This document shows positions 1 through 7,026 of a DNA stretch of 20,543 bases, piece after piece (within the stretch, counting starts at the first letter, position 1; every line of letters starts with the position of its first letter). Position numbers and translations under genes: made by a program. Where the stretch lies: the NCBI GenBank assembly GCA_035570275.1, contig DATMNI010000074.1, forward strand, positions 1 to 20,543, written 5' to 3'. Below the pieces are notes generated by a model. The model was not told the origin of the DNA and did no database searches. It saw nothing but the letters and a program-made list of their open reading frames with translations. The DNA comes from DATMNI01 sp035570275. Its GTDB lineage: Bacteria > Acidobacteriota > Terriglobia > Bryobacterales > Bryobacteraceae.

Positions 1-58
1 CTTGGCTCAATGTCCAACTTATCATTTAACTTCCCCTAAGCTAGTGGGGGGCTGATCG

Positions 59-117
59 TGGGCCGCCGCCGGCTTTCAGCCGGCGTTAGCGGCTGCGGGC
101 AAATTGCCTGCCCGACG
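59..117. repeat. GC-rich palindromic intergenic repeat
   Basis: Two small inverted repeats sit side by side. GCCGGC-TTTCA-GCCGGC is followed by CGGGCA-AATTGCC-TGCCCG. They lie about 100 bp beyond the stop of the substrate-binding protein gene. The style (short GC-rich stems with loops containing TTTCA or AATT) matches other intergenic palindromes in this window. The repeats could serve as a weak terminator for the minus-strand gene, but no T-run follows. I see nothing else in positions 1-216. Confidence 0.4.
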
Positions 118-216
118 TGGCGAAGCTACGAATCAGCGGCCGTCGAGTAAGCTGTTGGAGTCGGGGGTCGGCACGATCTTTTCGAAAATCGCAAACCTCC
201 TCAGTAACGCCCTATT

Positions 217-1179
217 TTAGAGGTATTTCTTGATGTCTGGATACAAATACGCCTGAATCTCGGGCTCGTCCAGGTTCTGCAAGTCGATCAGTTTCGGCTC
301 GAGATCGTTGATCCTTACCACCGGCTGGCCCTTCAGTTTCTTGATCGCGGCCTGGAGCGCTTCGTATCCCATCTTGAACGGGTTTTGCACAACCAGCGAA
401 TCTACCAGGCCTGCGCGAAGATCGTCCAGCAGGCTGGGGCCGGCATCGAAGCCGACCAGCTTGATATTGCGGCCATGTCGCTGCCGGAGGGCTTGGGCGG
501 CTCCCATCGCGCTGGATTCATTGGAAGCGAACAGCGCGTCGAGCTCAGGATGCGCCGTCAGAATGTTTTCAGACACCAGCAGTGACCGCGCAACATCAGC
601 CATGCCGAAACGCTTGTCGACGATGCGGATGTTGGGATACTTGCCGTGTATGGTGTCCTCGAAGCCTCTCTCGCGCTCCTCGGTGGACGCACCACCGGGC
701 AGCACTGCGACGATGGCAACCGTGCCCTTGGCGTTGACCAGCTTGCCGACGCGGTCCGCCGCGATCTGGCCGCCCTTATAATTGTCGGTGGCAACGCGCG
801 CCACATACTGCTCGGTATCGATGCCCGAGTCGACGATGACCATAGGGACGTTCTCTCGTGCGGCGCGCTCGACCGCGGCTACCATCGCTTTGCGATCAAT
901 CGGCGCCAACACGATTGCGTCTACACGGCGGTTGATCATCGCTTCGGTAATCTGGAGCTGGCCGGTGTAATCGGTTTCCGAGGGCGGTCCGTTCCAGATG
1001 ATCTCCACGCCGTTTTCTAGGGCGGCTTTGGCGGCGCCAGCGTGGACGGATTGCCAGAAAATCGTGGTGTTCCCTTTCGGGATAAACGCGATCGTCGTTT
1101 TACGCTGGAGCTTGCACGCGAGAAAAAAGGTCGGCGCTGCAAGCACCAGTCCCAGGACAGCAACGGCGGTTTTTCGCAT
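217..1179 (-). CDS. Sugar-type ABC transporter substrate-binding lipoprotein
   Basis: This 320-residue protein is a periplasmic binding protein of the ribose/LacI-like class (Peripla_BP_4). It would capture a sugar or similar small ligand outside the inner membrane and deliver it to an ABC permease. A lipoprotein signal is visible: basic MRK, a hydrophobic stretch, then the lipobox LAC with the lipidated Cys at residue 22. The mature part starts with IAFIPKGNTTIFWQSV and contains DAIVLAPIDRKAM, VIVDSGID, VARVATDNYKGG and KLVGFDAGP, the usual strand and ligand-contact segments of this fold. The length is normal. The ATG has only a weak upstream purine stretch (GAAAG). No permease or ATPase gene lies in the window, so the partners are either beyond the left edge or elsewhere. 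The ligand cannot be named from sequence. A QS-type or sensory binding protein is a less likely alternative. Confidence 0.88.
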   Translation of the reverse strand: MRKTAVAVLGLVLAAPTFFLACKLQRKTTIAFIPKGNTTIFWQSVHAGAAKAALENGVEIIWNGPPSETDYTGQLQITEAMINRRVDAIVLAPIDRKAMVAAVERAARENVPMVIVDSGIDTEQYVARVATDNYKGGQIAADRVGKLVNAKGTVAIVAVLPGGASTEERERGFEDTIHGKYPNIRIVDKRFGMADVARSLLVSENILTAHPELDALFASNESSAMGAAQALRQRHGRNIKLVGFDAGPSLLDDLRAGLVDSLVVQNPFKMGYEALQAAIKKLKGQPVVRINDLEPKLIDLQNLDEPEIQAYLYPDIKKYL

Positions 1180-1362
1180 TTATTCTTTCACGTAGCTCGG
1201 ACCTGGATGGCTCGATGTCCGTTGGATCGTAAGTGTCGGCATCGGCGCCGACGGTCAGTTCGGGGTACAGAATGCCACTCGTGCCCTATTCCTTGGCAGC
1301 CTCCTCAATTCAGTGTATCCGGTAAGTTGATCATATCAAGCAAACGCCCTCGGCAAACTGAA

Positions 1363-1396
1363 TGGTCACATGTACGACTCGGCGACTACATGTCCA
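1363..1396. promoter_or_regulatory. Imperfect palindrome, possible operator
   Basis: TGGTCACATGTA (1363-1374) and TACATGTCCA (1387-1396) form an inverted repeat with a 12-nt spacer. The arms match apart from two extra bases (TC) in the left arm. It lies 184 bp upstream of the minus-strand substrate-binding protein start and just past the stop of the next gene upstream. It could be a regulator binding site or a stem in the transcript. No function is demonstrated. Confidence 0.25.
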
Positions 1397-1423
1397 TCTG
1401 AATTGTCATGGGATCGACAACTG

Positions 1424-2395
1424 TCAGCTCGGTCTCATCGAGCTGTCGTACCAATGCAGAACGCGCAGAGCGCGCAGTGTGTTCCAGCGGCTTGCGCTGC
1501 CGACGGCGGTCTCCATCTCCAGGGGAACAAATTCCGGGTGAAGCAAGTTGAGCGGCCAGCGACCGTTCTGGTGGCGGCGCTGAGCCACGATTTCGACGGC
1601 CTCCCGGACGCGGCTATCGGGTTTGATGCCGGCATTCCGCAGATGATCCAGTCCGCGCAAGACATCGTAGTGCCAAAACGTGGGGAACGAAAAGCGGAGC
1701 CAGCGTTTATCCACGACTTCGCCCTTTCGGAGGGAGCGGAACATGCGGCGCTCGAGCAGATAGTTTTCTGCCCTTTTGCGGGCCTTCGTCACGGCCGCCG
1801 ATTTGCCACCTGCCAGCTGGTAGTCGAGCAGTCCTTCGAGCACGCAGATGGTGGTGTGAAACGAAGAGCGCCGGCTTTGGGGCGCCTCGCAGTTCCAGCC
1901 GCCATCTTCGAGTTGTTCGGCCACGAGTTGCCTGGCCAGCCGGTCGTTCGGTTCTTTAAAGTACGAGCCGAGGCCGAGAATTCTGCCGTTGATGCAGGGC
2001 TCGGTTTCGCCGTGAAAGAAAGGCCGGTTGTCGAGCCGCTTAAAGACCACCCGCTGATCGACGCGGCCGATCATTTTGCGAGCCTGCTTGCCGGCGGGGT
2101 CGAGACCGAGGTCCTTCAAGAGGACGAGAGAGTAGAGGGTAATCAACAGGCCCCGGTCGTCTTTCGGTAAATCGTTTCTCCACCCGCGGGGGCTCCCGCC
2201 CCACTTGCCGGCGGGAGATTGGAGGGCGAGAAGTTGGGTTCCCCAGCCCTCGGTTGCCACGCGCGACCTCTCGGCTGCAAGTGCGTCCGGGGCTTCACCG
2301 GTGAGGTCTCTCATCACCTGCCAACGGATGGCCGGGTCAGAATCGAGGAGCCATTTGAGATGCGCGGGCCGGGGCGCGTAATCCGGTAGTCGCAT
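1424..2395 (-). CDS. Soluble protein with terpene-cyclase-like QW repeats
   Basis: This 323-residue protein has no signal peptide or membrane segment. Three QW-type motifs (Q-x(2-5)-G-x-W) are visible: residues 59-65 (QSPAGKW), 161-167 (QLEDGGW) and 276-280 (QNGRW). Such motifs mark the alpha/alpha-barrel fold shared by squalene/oxidosqualene cyclases and protein prenyltransferase beta subunits. The catalytic DxDD motif of squalene-hopene cyclase is absent and the protein is about half the length of that enzyme, so it is probably not a hopanoid cyclase. Proteins of this shape are usually annotated as prenyltransferase/squalene oxidase repeat proteins of unknown role. The ATG is the first in the frame and no clear Shine-Dalgarno sequence precedes it. 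The gene lies 50 bp after the SDR gene on the same strand and may be co-transcribed with it. Confidence 0.75.
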   Translation of the reverse strand: MRLPDYAPRPAHLKWLLDSDPAIRWQVMRDLTGEAPDALAAERSRVATEGWGTQLLALQSPAGKWGGSPRGWRNDLPKDDRGLLITLYSLVLLKDLGLDPAGKQARKMIGRVDQRVVFKRLDNRPFFHGETEPCINGRILGLGSYFKEPNDRLARQLVAEQLEDGGWNCEAPQSRRSSFHTTICVLEGLLDYQLAGGKSAAVTKARKRAENYLLERRMFRSLRKGEVVDKRWLRFSFPTFWHYDVLRGLDHLRNAGIKPDSRVREAVEIVAQRRHQNGRWPLNLLHPEFVPLEMETAVGSASRWNTLRALRVLHWYDSSMRPS

Positions 2396-2445
2396 TGGTC
2401 TATTATCGCGAATGGTGTACGTACCGCCGAAGGCTCGTCCGCTGA

Positions 2446-3324
2446 CTACAGCCGCCCGATAGCCCGGTAGAAAGTCTCGATGTAGCGGCCGTCGATATCC
2501 GTAAATCCGTATTCCCGTGCCGCATCCCCCACAAAGATCAGCTGTCCGGACTTTGCGATCACATTCGGATCGGAAGCCAATGCAACCACGGCGCGGCCTG
2601 TGTATTCGGTGGACTCTGCCAGATCGTACCGGTACAACTTCTGGAGCGCTTCGTCCCGCATGTGAACCTGCACGCGCTCGGTTTTCATAAAGCCCGGTAG
2701 CAGACCGAGCAACGCGGTGCCGGATTTGCGGGCATCAGGAGCCAGGCTCACTACGAGGCGATTGAGAGCGTAGTGCGGGAGGTGCTCGAACAGGTCCCAC
2801 TGCGCGTTGCCGCTGAGTTTGTCCGGGTCGATCATTGGCTCGCTGATCGCCACGATCAGTCCAGAACCCCTCCCGGACATCAGGCGCGCGCCCTCGCGGG
2901 CCGCAATCCAGAAAGCCTGCGGTCCGGCGCCCATGAAGTCGTCCCAGAGGTCCGCCGGCAAGTTCCAGAACGGCTGCTTCCATATGGGATCGACGAAACG
3001 CTCGTTGCCGCCCCATACCGCACAGGCGAGAATGTCGAGGCGACCCTGTTCGGCGTCCACGCGGTCAAAGAGGCTTTTGGTTTGGCTCGCGTCAGCGTGA
3101 TCGACCTGCACAGGTATGCCAACGCCGCCCCGCCGGGTGACTTCCTCCGCAGTATCTTCGATGGTCCCGGAGATTCCATCGATCGGCGGCGGACCGCCGC
3201 GGACGGAACGGCCGGTGACATAGACAGTAGCGGCCTGTTCACCAAGCGCCACGGCAATGCCGCGTCCGCAACCGCGACTGGCACCGGCAACCACTGCAAT
3301 TCTGCCTTTCAGCTTGTCTGACAT
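2446..3324 (-). CDS. Short-chain dehydrogenase/reductase (DHRS1-like), atypical active site
   Basis: This is a 292-residue cytoplasmic SDR with an N-terminal Rossmann fold. The nucleotide-binding motif GASRGCGRG (residues 14-22) is intact and TGRS at 37-40 suggests NADP preference. The length and the W/FW-rich middle (PFWNLPADLWDDF) fit the DHRS1-like group rather than FabG. The usual NNAG is replaced by CAVWGG. The active-site motif reads YALNR at 185-189, so the catalytic Lys of YxxxK is Arg (codon CGC); the nearby Ser161 could be the catalytic serine. The ATG at 3324 is preferred because the fold starts right after it. The frame continues upstream to a TTG at 3360, which would add 12 residues that look unrelated. 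The substrate is unknown. Confidence 0.85.
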   Translation of the reverse strand: MSDKLKGRIAVVAGASRGCGRGIAVALGEQAATVYVTGRSVRGGPPPIDGISGTIEDTAEEVTRRGGVGIPVQVDHADASQTKSLFDRVDAEQGRLDILACAVWGGNERFVDPIWKQPFWNLPADLWDDFMGAGPQAFWIAAREGARLMSGRGSGLIVAISEPMIDPDKLSGNAQWDLFEHLPHYALNRLVVSLAPDARKSGTALLGLLPGFMKTERVQVHMRDEALQKLYRYDLAESTEYTGRAVVALASDPNVIAKSGQLIFVGDAAREYGFTDIDGRYIETFYRAIGRL

Positions 3325-3485
3325 AGGTTCGAAGATATACTGCCCCGGTTCTGCGAACAAGCGCTGCGATCACCGTGCGGTAGGCGTGATCTGCCCGGAA
3401 CTGACGTTACCGTAATCAAATGCACGGAACGGCAATACGTTCATGTGGATGGCTTGCGGATGGCTGACCATATGGCCAGGACCGG

Positions 3486-3881
3486 TTAAGGTAATCGCCT
3501 GCCGCCTTTCCTTTTTAATGCTTCGCCCCGCGGGGGCAAGCCGGGCCTCTCTGGCCTTTTCTTTGTGTTCTTCTCGATCCGCAGTTTCCACGCGGTCCGG
3601 AGTGTGCCGGTTAGTATGTCCTCGTTCGCCGCAGCCAGGCGAATATGCGTATGTCCCATCCTTCCAAACCCGCCCGGAATGGGCAGGAAAATCTCGGGTG
3701 CTTCCTCCACGAACGCCGCCTGATGCTCAAGCGTAAGCGTCAGGTTTCCGTAGCCCTCTGCTTGGGAGGCCAGCGACGCAAATCTTCTACCCCCCACACG
3801 AAAGGCGGGCAACCCAGCGTGAGGAACCTCTTCCACGCCTTCCAAGCTCAGCGCAATCCTCTGAAAATCTACCGGGGTCAT
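3486..3881 (-). CDS. MmcQ/YjbR family protein
   Basis: This is a 131-residue protein of the MmcQ/YjbR family, a CyaY-like fold with proposed DNA-binding character and no settled function. Diagnostic features are the start TPVDFQRIALSLEGVEEVPH, the central RVGGRRFASL and the late segment GGFGRMGHTHIRLAAA. After about residue 105 the protein ends in a Lys/Arg/Pro-rich tail that is longer than usual for the family. The ATG at 3881 is supported by an AGGAG eight bases upstream. A longer in-frame start at 3914 would place this ribosome-binding site inside the gene. It heads the minus-strand group and is divergent from apt. Confidence 0.82.
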   Translation of the reverse strand: MTPVDFQRIALSLEGVEEVPHAGLPAFRVGGRRFASLASQAEGYGNLTLTLEHQAAFVEEAPEIFLPIPGGFGRMGHTHIRLAAANEDILTGTLRTAWKLRIEKNTKKRPERPGLPPRGEALKRKGGRRLP

Positions 3882-4339
3882 CGCGCGACTCCTATACTTC
3901 ACCGAGTATCTCACCTGATTAAAATGGGACGCTGGCAGCTACGCCAATTCCGACTGATCGCCGATGGCTGCTCCGGCCGCCAGTACAATGGATTCATGTC
4001 GCCGGCCTGTGCGCCATGGCTCACGTGCCACCCCGGCACGGTCACCGCCAGATCCAGCAGCATGCGCCCGTTCAGCGGCTGTGCCTGAATCGACTTGGAC
4101 TCCACCACCTCGCCCAAACGGCGGTGACTGGCTAAAACCGAGTCGTCCGTAAGATTGCTACCGCACTTTCATCGACGGCGGGCCATGCCAGATCTCTACG
4201 AGTGACAGACCTCGCCGGCTTCTGGAAGACCGGCGGCTCGTTCTCAACAGCAGCGGCCGGCGGATTAACAATTCGCCGCAGGTTGCCAACCGGTTGGCAA
4301 CCTGCCCCGCAAGGCTGCAAACGGGGTATAAATGAACTT
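3882..4339. other. Divergent intergenic region, YjbR gene to apt
   Basis: This 458-bp stretch has no convincing gene. A minus-strand open frame at 3911-4117 (68 codons from a TTG, open for about 17 codons further upstream) has fairly coding-like composition, but I recognise no family and it has no ribosome-binding site. It may be a gene remnant. The right third holds the palindromic repeat described separately. Promoters for the flanking genes should lie here, but none matches the sigma-70 consensus well. Confidence 0.5.
4259..4325. repeat. REP-like element with perfect 28-bp palindrome
   Basis: GGCGGATT-AAC-AATTCGCC (4259-4277) is followed directly by the arm GCAGGTTGCCAACC (4278-4291) and its exact reverse complement (4292-4305). 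After that comes CCCCG...CGGGG with a 12-nt loop. The motifs GGCGGATT and GCAGGTT recur in the element between prs and rplY, so both belong to one repeat family. It ends about 15 bp before the apt start and would form a strong hairpin in the apt leader. Confidence 0.75.
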
Positions 4340-4864
4340 GTGTCGAAAGATCTAAGAAGGCTGATCCGCGAGGTGCCGGACTTTCCCAAGCCGGGCATTC
4401 TCTTTTATGACATCACCACGCTGTTGAAAGATAAGGACGGTTTTCAGGCAGTGATCGACGGTCTGAAAACCCCCTACCGCGAGATCCAGGTGGACGTGGT
4501 TCTCGGCATCGAAGCCCGCGGATTCATTTTCGCTCCGGCGCTGGCCTACGCCCTGCACGCCGGGTTCGTGCCGGTCCGCAAACCAAACAAGCTGCCGGCG
4601 GAAACCGTGAGCGTCACCTACAAACTGGAGTACGGCACGGATACCCTGCAAATGCACAAGGACGCGGTGAGCGCCGGCACGCGGGTGTTGATTGTGGACG
4701 ACCTTCTGGCGACCGGCGGCACGGCTTCGGCGGCGGCGCGGATGGTTGGCGAGCAGGGTGGCGTGCTTGTGGGGCTCGGCTTCGTGGTGGAGTTGACCTT
4801 TCTCCACGGCCGGCAAAGACTGGCGGGCCACAACGTTTTTTCGCTGCTCCAGTACGACAAATGA
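4340..4864 (+). CDS. apt: Adenine phosphoribosyltransferase
   Basis: The enzyme salvages adenine to AMP using PRPP in the cytoplasm. A GTG start at 4340 gives 174 residues, matching the normal family length. The N-terminus then reads DLRRLIREVPDFPKPGILFYDITTLL in two pieces (residues 4-17 and 18-29), the standard APRT opening. The PRPP-binding loop is VLIVDDLLATGGT (about 116-128), and GIEARGF at 56-62 is the other conserved block. The frame is open upstream to an ATG at 4202, but that would translate the palindromic repeat, which argues against it. An ATG at 4332 is out of frame. The ribosome-binding site is poor. Its stop overlaps the ispE start by ATGA, so translation is probably coupled. 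PRPP is made by the nearby prs product. Confidence 0.95.
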   Translation: MSKDLRRLIREVPDFPKPGILFYDITTLLKDKDGFQAVIDGLKTPYREIQVDVVLGIEARGFIFAPALAYALHAGFVPVRKPNKLPAETVSVTYKLEYGTDTLQMHKDAVSAGTRVLIVDDLLATGGTASAAARMVGEQGGVLVGLGFVVELTFLHGRQRLAGHNVFSLLQYDK

Positions 4865-5880
4865 CCAGGGGCGGCGGCACGGACGGCACTACTGCCAACA
4901 CTGTGGGAACTCAGGGCGTCCGCCGGGCGCGGGTGAGCGCGCTGGCCAAGATCAATCTTGACCTGCGGGTGCTGGCGAAGCGGCCGGACGGTTTTCACGA
5001 ACTGCGCACCATCTTCCAGACCATTTCGCTGGCCGACAGCCTCGATCTGGTGTTCACCCCGGGCCGCCAGACGGCCATTGAACTTGAGGACGCGCTAGGG
5101 ATTCCGGACAACCTGGTAGTGCGCGCCGCGCGCCTGGCGATGGAAGCCATGCGGGCAACCGGCCGGGTGGAGATGCGGCTTACCAAACGCATCCCGATGG
5201 GGGCGGGGCTGGGCGGTGGGTCGAGCGATGCGGCGGCGGTCCTGCTGGCGCTGCCCGCGCTGGTGGGGCGCGCGGTGGATCTGCCGGAACTGAGCCGCAT
5301 TGCCGGGGAATTGGGGAGCGACGTGCCCTTCTTTCTTCTGGGCGGGACGGCCGTGGGCATTGGGCGCGGCACGGAGTTGTTCCCGTTGCCGGACGCGCCC
5401 CGGCTGCCAGGAGTTCTGGTAGCTCCCGATGTGCATGTAAACACGGCCCAGGCCTATCGCGACCTGAGCCTCCGTTTGACAACCGAATCGCAACAAAATA
5501 AAATATTTAGTTTCCAGGCGCATATTTGGGGCGGGAGTGGTGTCGCACGGGGTGGGGGTGGTGTCGCACCGGGTGGCGGTGGTATCGATTGGCCCGCCAA
5601 CGATTTTGAATCCGTGGTCTTCGAACAGCACAGGGATCTGGCCATCCTCAAGAAGCGTCTGGAACGCGCCGGCGCCAGTGTTGCCATGATGACGGGAAGC
5701 GGGGCGGCATTGTTTGGATTGTATCGGGACGGTGACGGAGTCTCCCGCGCCCTGAATGCACTGGGAGAAGAAAGAGCGTTTCGAATTTCGTTGGTTAGCC
5801 GTGTCCGCTATCGCGGGAAGTGGTGGCGGGAGCTGGGAGAGCACATCAAGCCAAAAATATGGCCGCCTCAAAGCCGGTAA
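4861..5880 (+). CDS. ispE: 4-(cytidine 5'-diphospho)-2-C-methyl-D-erythritol kinase
   Basis: IspE phosphorylates CDP-methylerythritol in the MEP pathway to IPP and DMAPP. It is a GHMP kinase: the substrate-side Lys30 lies in SALAKINLDLRVLAKRPDGFHEL, the ATP loop is PMGAGLGGGSSDAAA (112-126), and the likely catalytic Asp154 is in LGSDVPFFL. The C-terminal MMTGSGAALFGLY is the third GHMP motif. At 339 residues it is longer than the usual 280-300 for two reasons. About 23 residues precede the fold, and an insertion at roughly 208-245 is Gly-rich and encoded by 21-bp repeats. A GTG at 4933 would remove the N-terminal extension, but the ATGA overlap with apt favours 4861. The gene ends in TAATG, overlapping the proposed prs start. 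Confidence 0.95.
   Translation: MTRGGGTDGTTANTVGTQGVRRARVSALAKINLDLRVLAKRPDGFHELRTIFQTISLADSLDLVFTPGRQTAIELEDALGIPDNLVVRAARLAMEAMRATGRVEMRLTKRIPMGAGLGGGSSDAAAVLLALPALVGRAVDLPELSRIAGELGSDVPFFLLGGTAVGIGRGTELFPLPDAPRLPGVLVAPDVHVNTAQAYRDLSLRLTTESQQNKIFSFQAHIWGGSGVARGGGGVAPGGGGIDWPANDFESVVFEQHRDLAILKKRLERAGASVAMMTGSGAALFGLYRDGDGVSRALNALGEERAFRISLVSRVRYRGKWWRELGEHIKPKIWPPQSR
5537..5587 (+). repeat. 21-bp tandem repeat inside ispE
   Basis: Two full 21-bp units (5537-5557 and 5558-5578) and a 9-bp partial unit (5579-5587) run in frame. Each full unit begins GTGGTGTCGCAC. They encode SGVARGG, GGVAPGG and GGI. The period is exactly seven codons, so copy-number change would keep the frame. Only two of the 21 positions differ between the two full units, which suggests recent duplication. 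Confidence 0.85.
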
Positions 5881-6830
5881 TGTTCATGAGTCATGAGCGC
5901 CTGAAGATCTTCGCGGGAAACTCCAACCGTGCGCTGGCGGAGGAAATCTGCGTCCATCTCAACAAATGGATCGGACAGGCCGTGGTGAGGGTTTTCTCCG
6001 ACGGGGAGATCCACGTCCAGATCAACGAAAACGTGCGCGGCGCGGATGTGTTCGTGATCCAATCCACCTCCACTCCGGTGGACCGCCACCTGATGGAACT
6101 GCTGCTGATGACGGACGCGCTCAAGCGGGCTTCGGCGCAGCGCATCACCGCGGTGTTACCCTATTATGGGTATGCGCGGCAGGACCGGAAGGATAAACCC
6201 CGGGTTCCGATTTCGGCGCGGCTGATAGCAGCCATACTGGAGACGGCGGGGGCTGACCGGGTTCTGACCCTGGACTTGCACGCTCCGCAGATCCAGGGGT
6301 TCTTCGATATTCCGGTAGATCATTTGTTCTCCATGCCGGTGATGATCGACTACTACCGGGCGCTCAACGTTCCCGATTTGACGGTGGTTTCGCCGGACGC
6401 GGGGGGCGTGGAGCGGGCTCGCGGGTTTGCCAAGAGGCTGAACGCGCCGCTGGCGATCATCGATAAGCGGCGGGAAGAGGCCAATGTGGCCGAAGTGATG
6501 AATGTGGTGGGCGAGGTGCGCGGACGTCACTGCCTGATCGTGGACGATTTGATCGATACGGCGGGAACGCTGGTGAAGGGCGCCGAAGCGCTGCTCGAAA
6601 AGGGAGCCAAAAGCGTTTCGGCCTGCGCCACGCACGCCGTTCTTTCGGGTCCGGCGGTGAGCCGGATCGAGGAATCCGAGTTGAGGGAAGTGGTGGTGAC
6701 GAATTCGATTCCGCTTTCCGACGCGGCGAAGCAGTGCAAGCGGATCAAATCGTTGTCGATTGCACAGTTGATGGCCAATGCCATCCGGTCGATACACGAG
6801 GAGACTTCGGTCAGTACGTTATTTGTGTAG
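5880..6830 (+). CDS. prs: Ribose-phosphate pyrophosphokinase (PRPP synthetase)
   Basis: Prs makes PRPP from ribose 5-phosphate and ATP, feeding purine, pyrimidine, histidine and salvage pathways, including the apt product here. The 316-residue length is typical. Motifs seen are KIFAGNSNRALAEEI at the N-terminus, the flexible loop YYGYARQDRKDKPR, DLHAPQIQGFFDIPVDHL, and the PRPP loop CLIVDDLIDTAGTL. Three ATGs are possible. The one at 5859 lies inside ispE. The one at 5880 forms TAATG with the ispE stop. The one at 5886 gives the family-like MSHERLKIF. I chose 5880 for the coupling, but 5886 is nearly as good. No tRNA gene lies between ispE and prs, unlike in some relatives. Confidence 0.95.
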   Translation: MFMSHERLKIFAGNSNRALAEEICVHLNKWIGQAVVRVFSDGEIHVQINENVRGADVFVIQSTSTPVDRHLMELLLMTDALKRASAQRITAVLPYYGYARQDRKDKPRVPISARLIAAILETAGADRVLTLDLHAPQIQGFFDIPVDHLFSMPVMIDYYRALNVPDLTVVSPDAGGVERARGFAKRLNAPLAIIDKRREEANVAEVMNVVGEVRGRHCLIVDDLIDTAGTLVKGAEALLEKGAKSVSACATHAVLSGPAVSRIEESELREVVVTNSIPLSDAAKQCKRIKSLSIAQLMANAIRSIHEETSVSTLFV

Positions 6831-6941
6831 TGTGGGGCAGGTTGTGAACCTGCGGCGGATTGTTAATCCGCCTGCCGGGGTTATGTGTGCTGCCGGCAGG
6901 GCGGATTGCCAATCCGCCGCAGATTAACAATCTGCCCCACA
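6831..6941. repeat. 111-bp multi-hairpin MITE/REP-like element
   Basis: The element is bounded by perfect 10-bp inverted ends, TGTGGGGCAG and CTGCCCCACA. Inside lie GCAGGTT-GTG-AACCTGC (6837-6853), GGCGGATT-GTT-AATCCGCC (6854-6872), a central TGCCGG...CCGGCA (6873-6898), GGCGGATT-GCC-AATCCGCC (6900-6918) and GCAGATT-AAC-AATCTGC (6919-6935). The outer pairs mirror each other, so it can fold either as a row of hairpins or as one long stem. It starts immediately after the prs stop codon. It encodes no protein. Decayed relatives appear near 4259, 9590, 10087 and 14419. Confidence 0.88.
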
Positions 6942-7012
6942 AAGAGTTTAAGTGACGGGCGGACCTCCGAACCCACGTAAACCGGAAACGGTGAACGGAC
7001 TTCGGCCCCGTT

Positions 7013-7018
7013 AAGGAG
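7013..7018 (+). promoter_or_regulatory. Ribosome-binding site deciding the GTG start of rplY
   Basis: AAGGAG lies eight bases before GTG at 7027. This strong site supports the non-ATG start and shows that rplY has its own translation initiation after the 196-bp gap. Confidence 0.8.
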
Positions 7019-7026
7019 ATCGCAGA

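Noticed and set aside
1370..2170. 266-codon plus-strand open frame
   Set aside because: It is antisense to the QW-motif protein, which shows three family motifs on the minus strand.
3911..4117. Small minus-strand frame in the YjbR-apt gap
   Set aside because: It begins with TTG, has no ribosome-binding site and no recognisable family. The codon make-up is fairly coding-like, so a gene remnant is possible but not supportable.
4202..4339. N-terminal extension of apt from ATG 4202
   Set aside because: It would translate the palindromic repeat and gives 46 residues unlike any APRT; the GTG at 4340 gives the normal family length.
5860..5890. tRNA between ispE and prs, as in some relatives
   Set aside because: The genes overlap and leave no room for a tRNA; no cloverleaf is visible.
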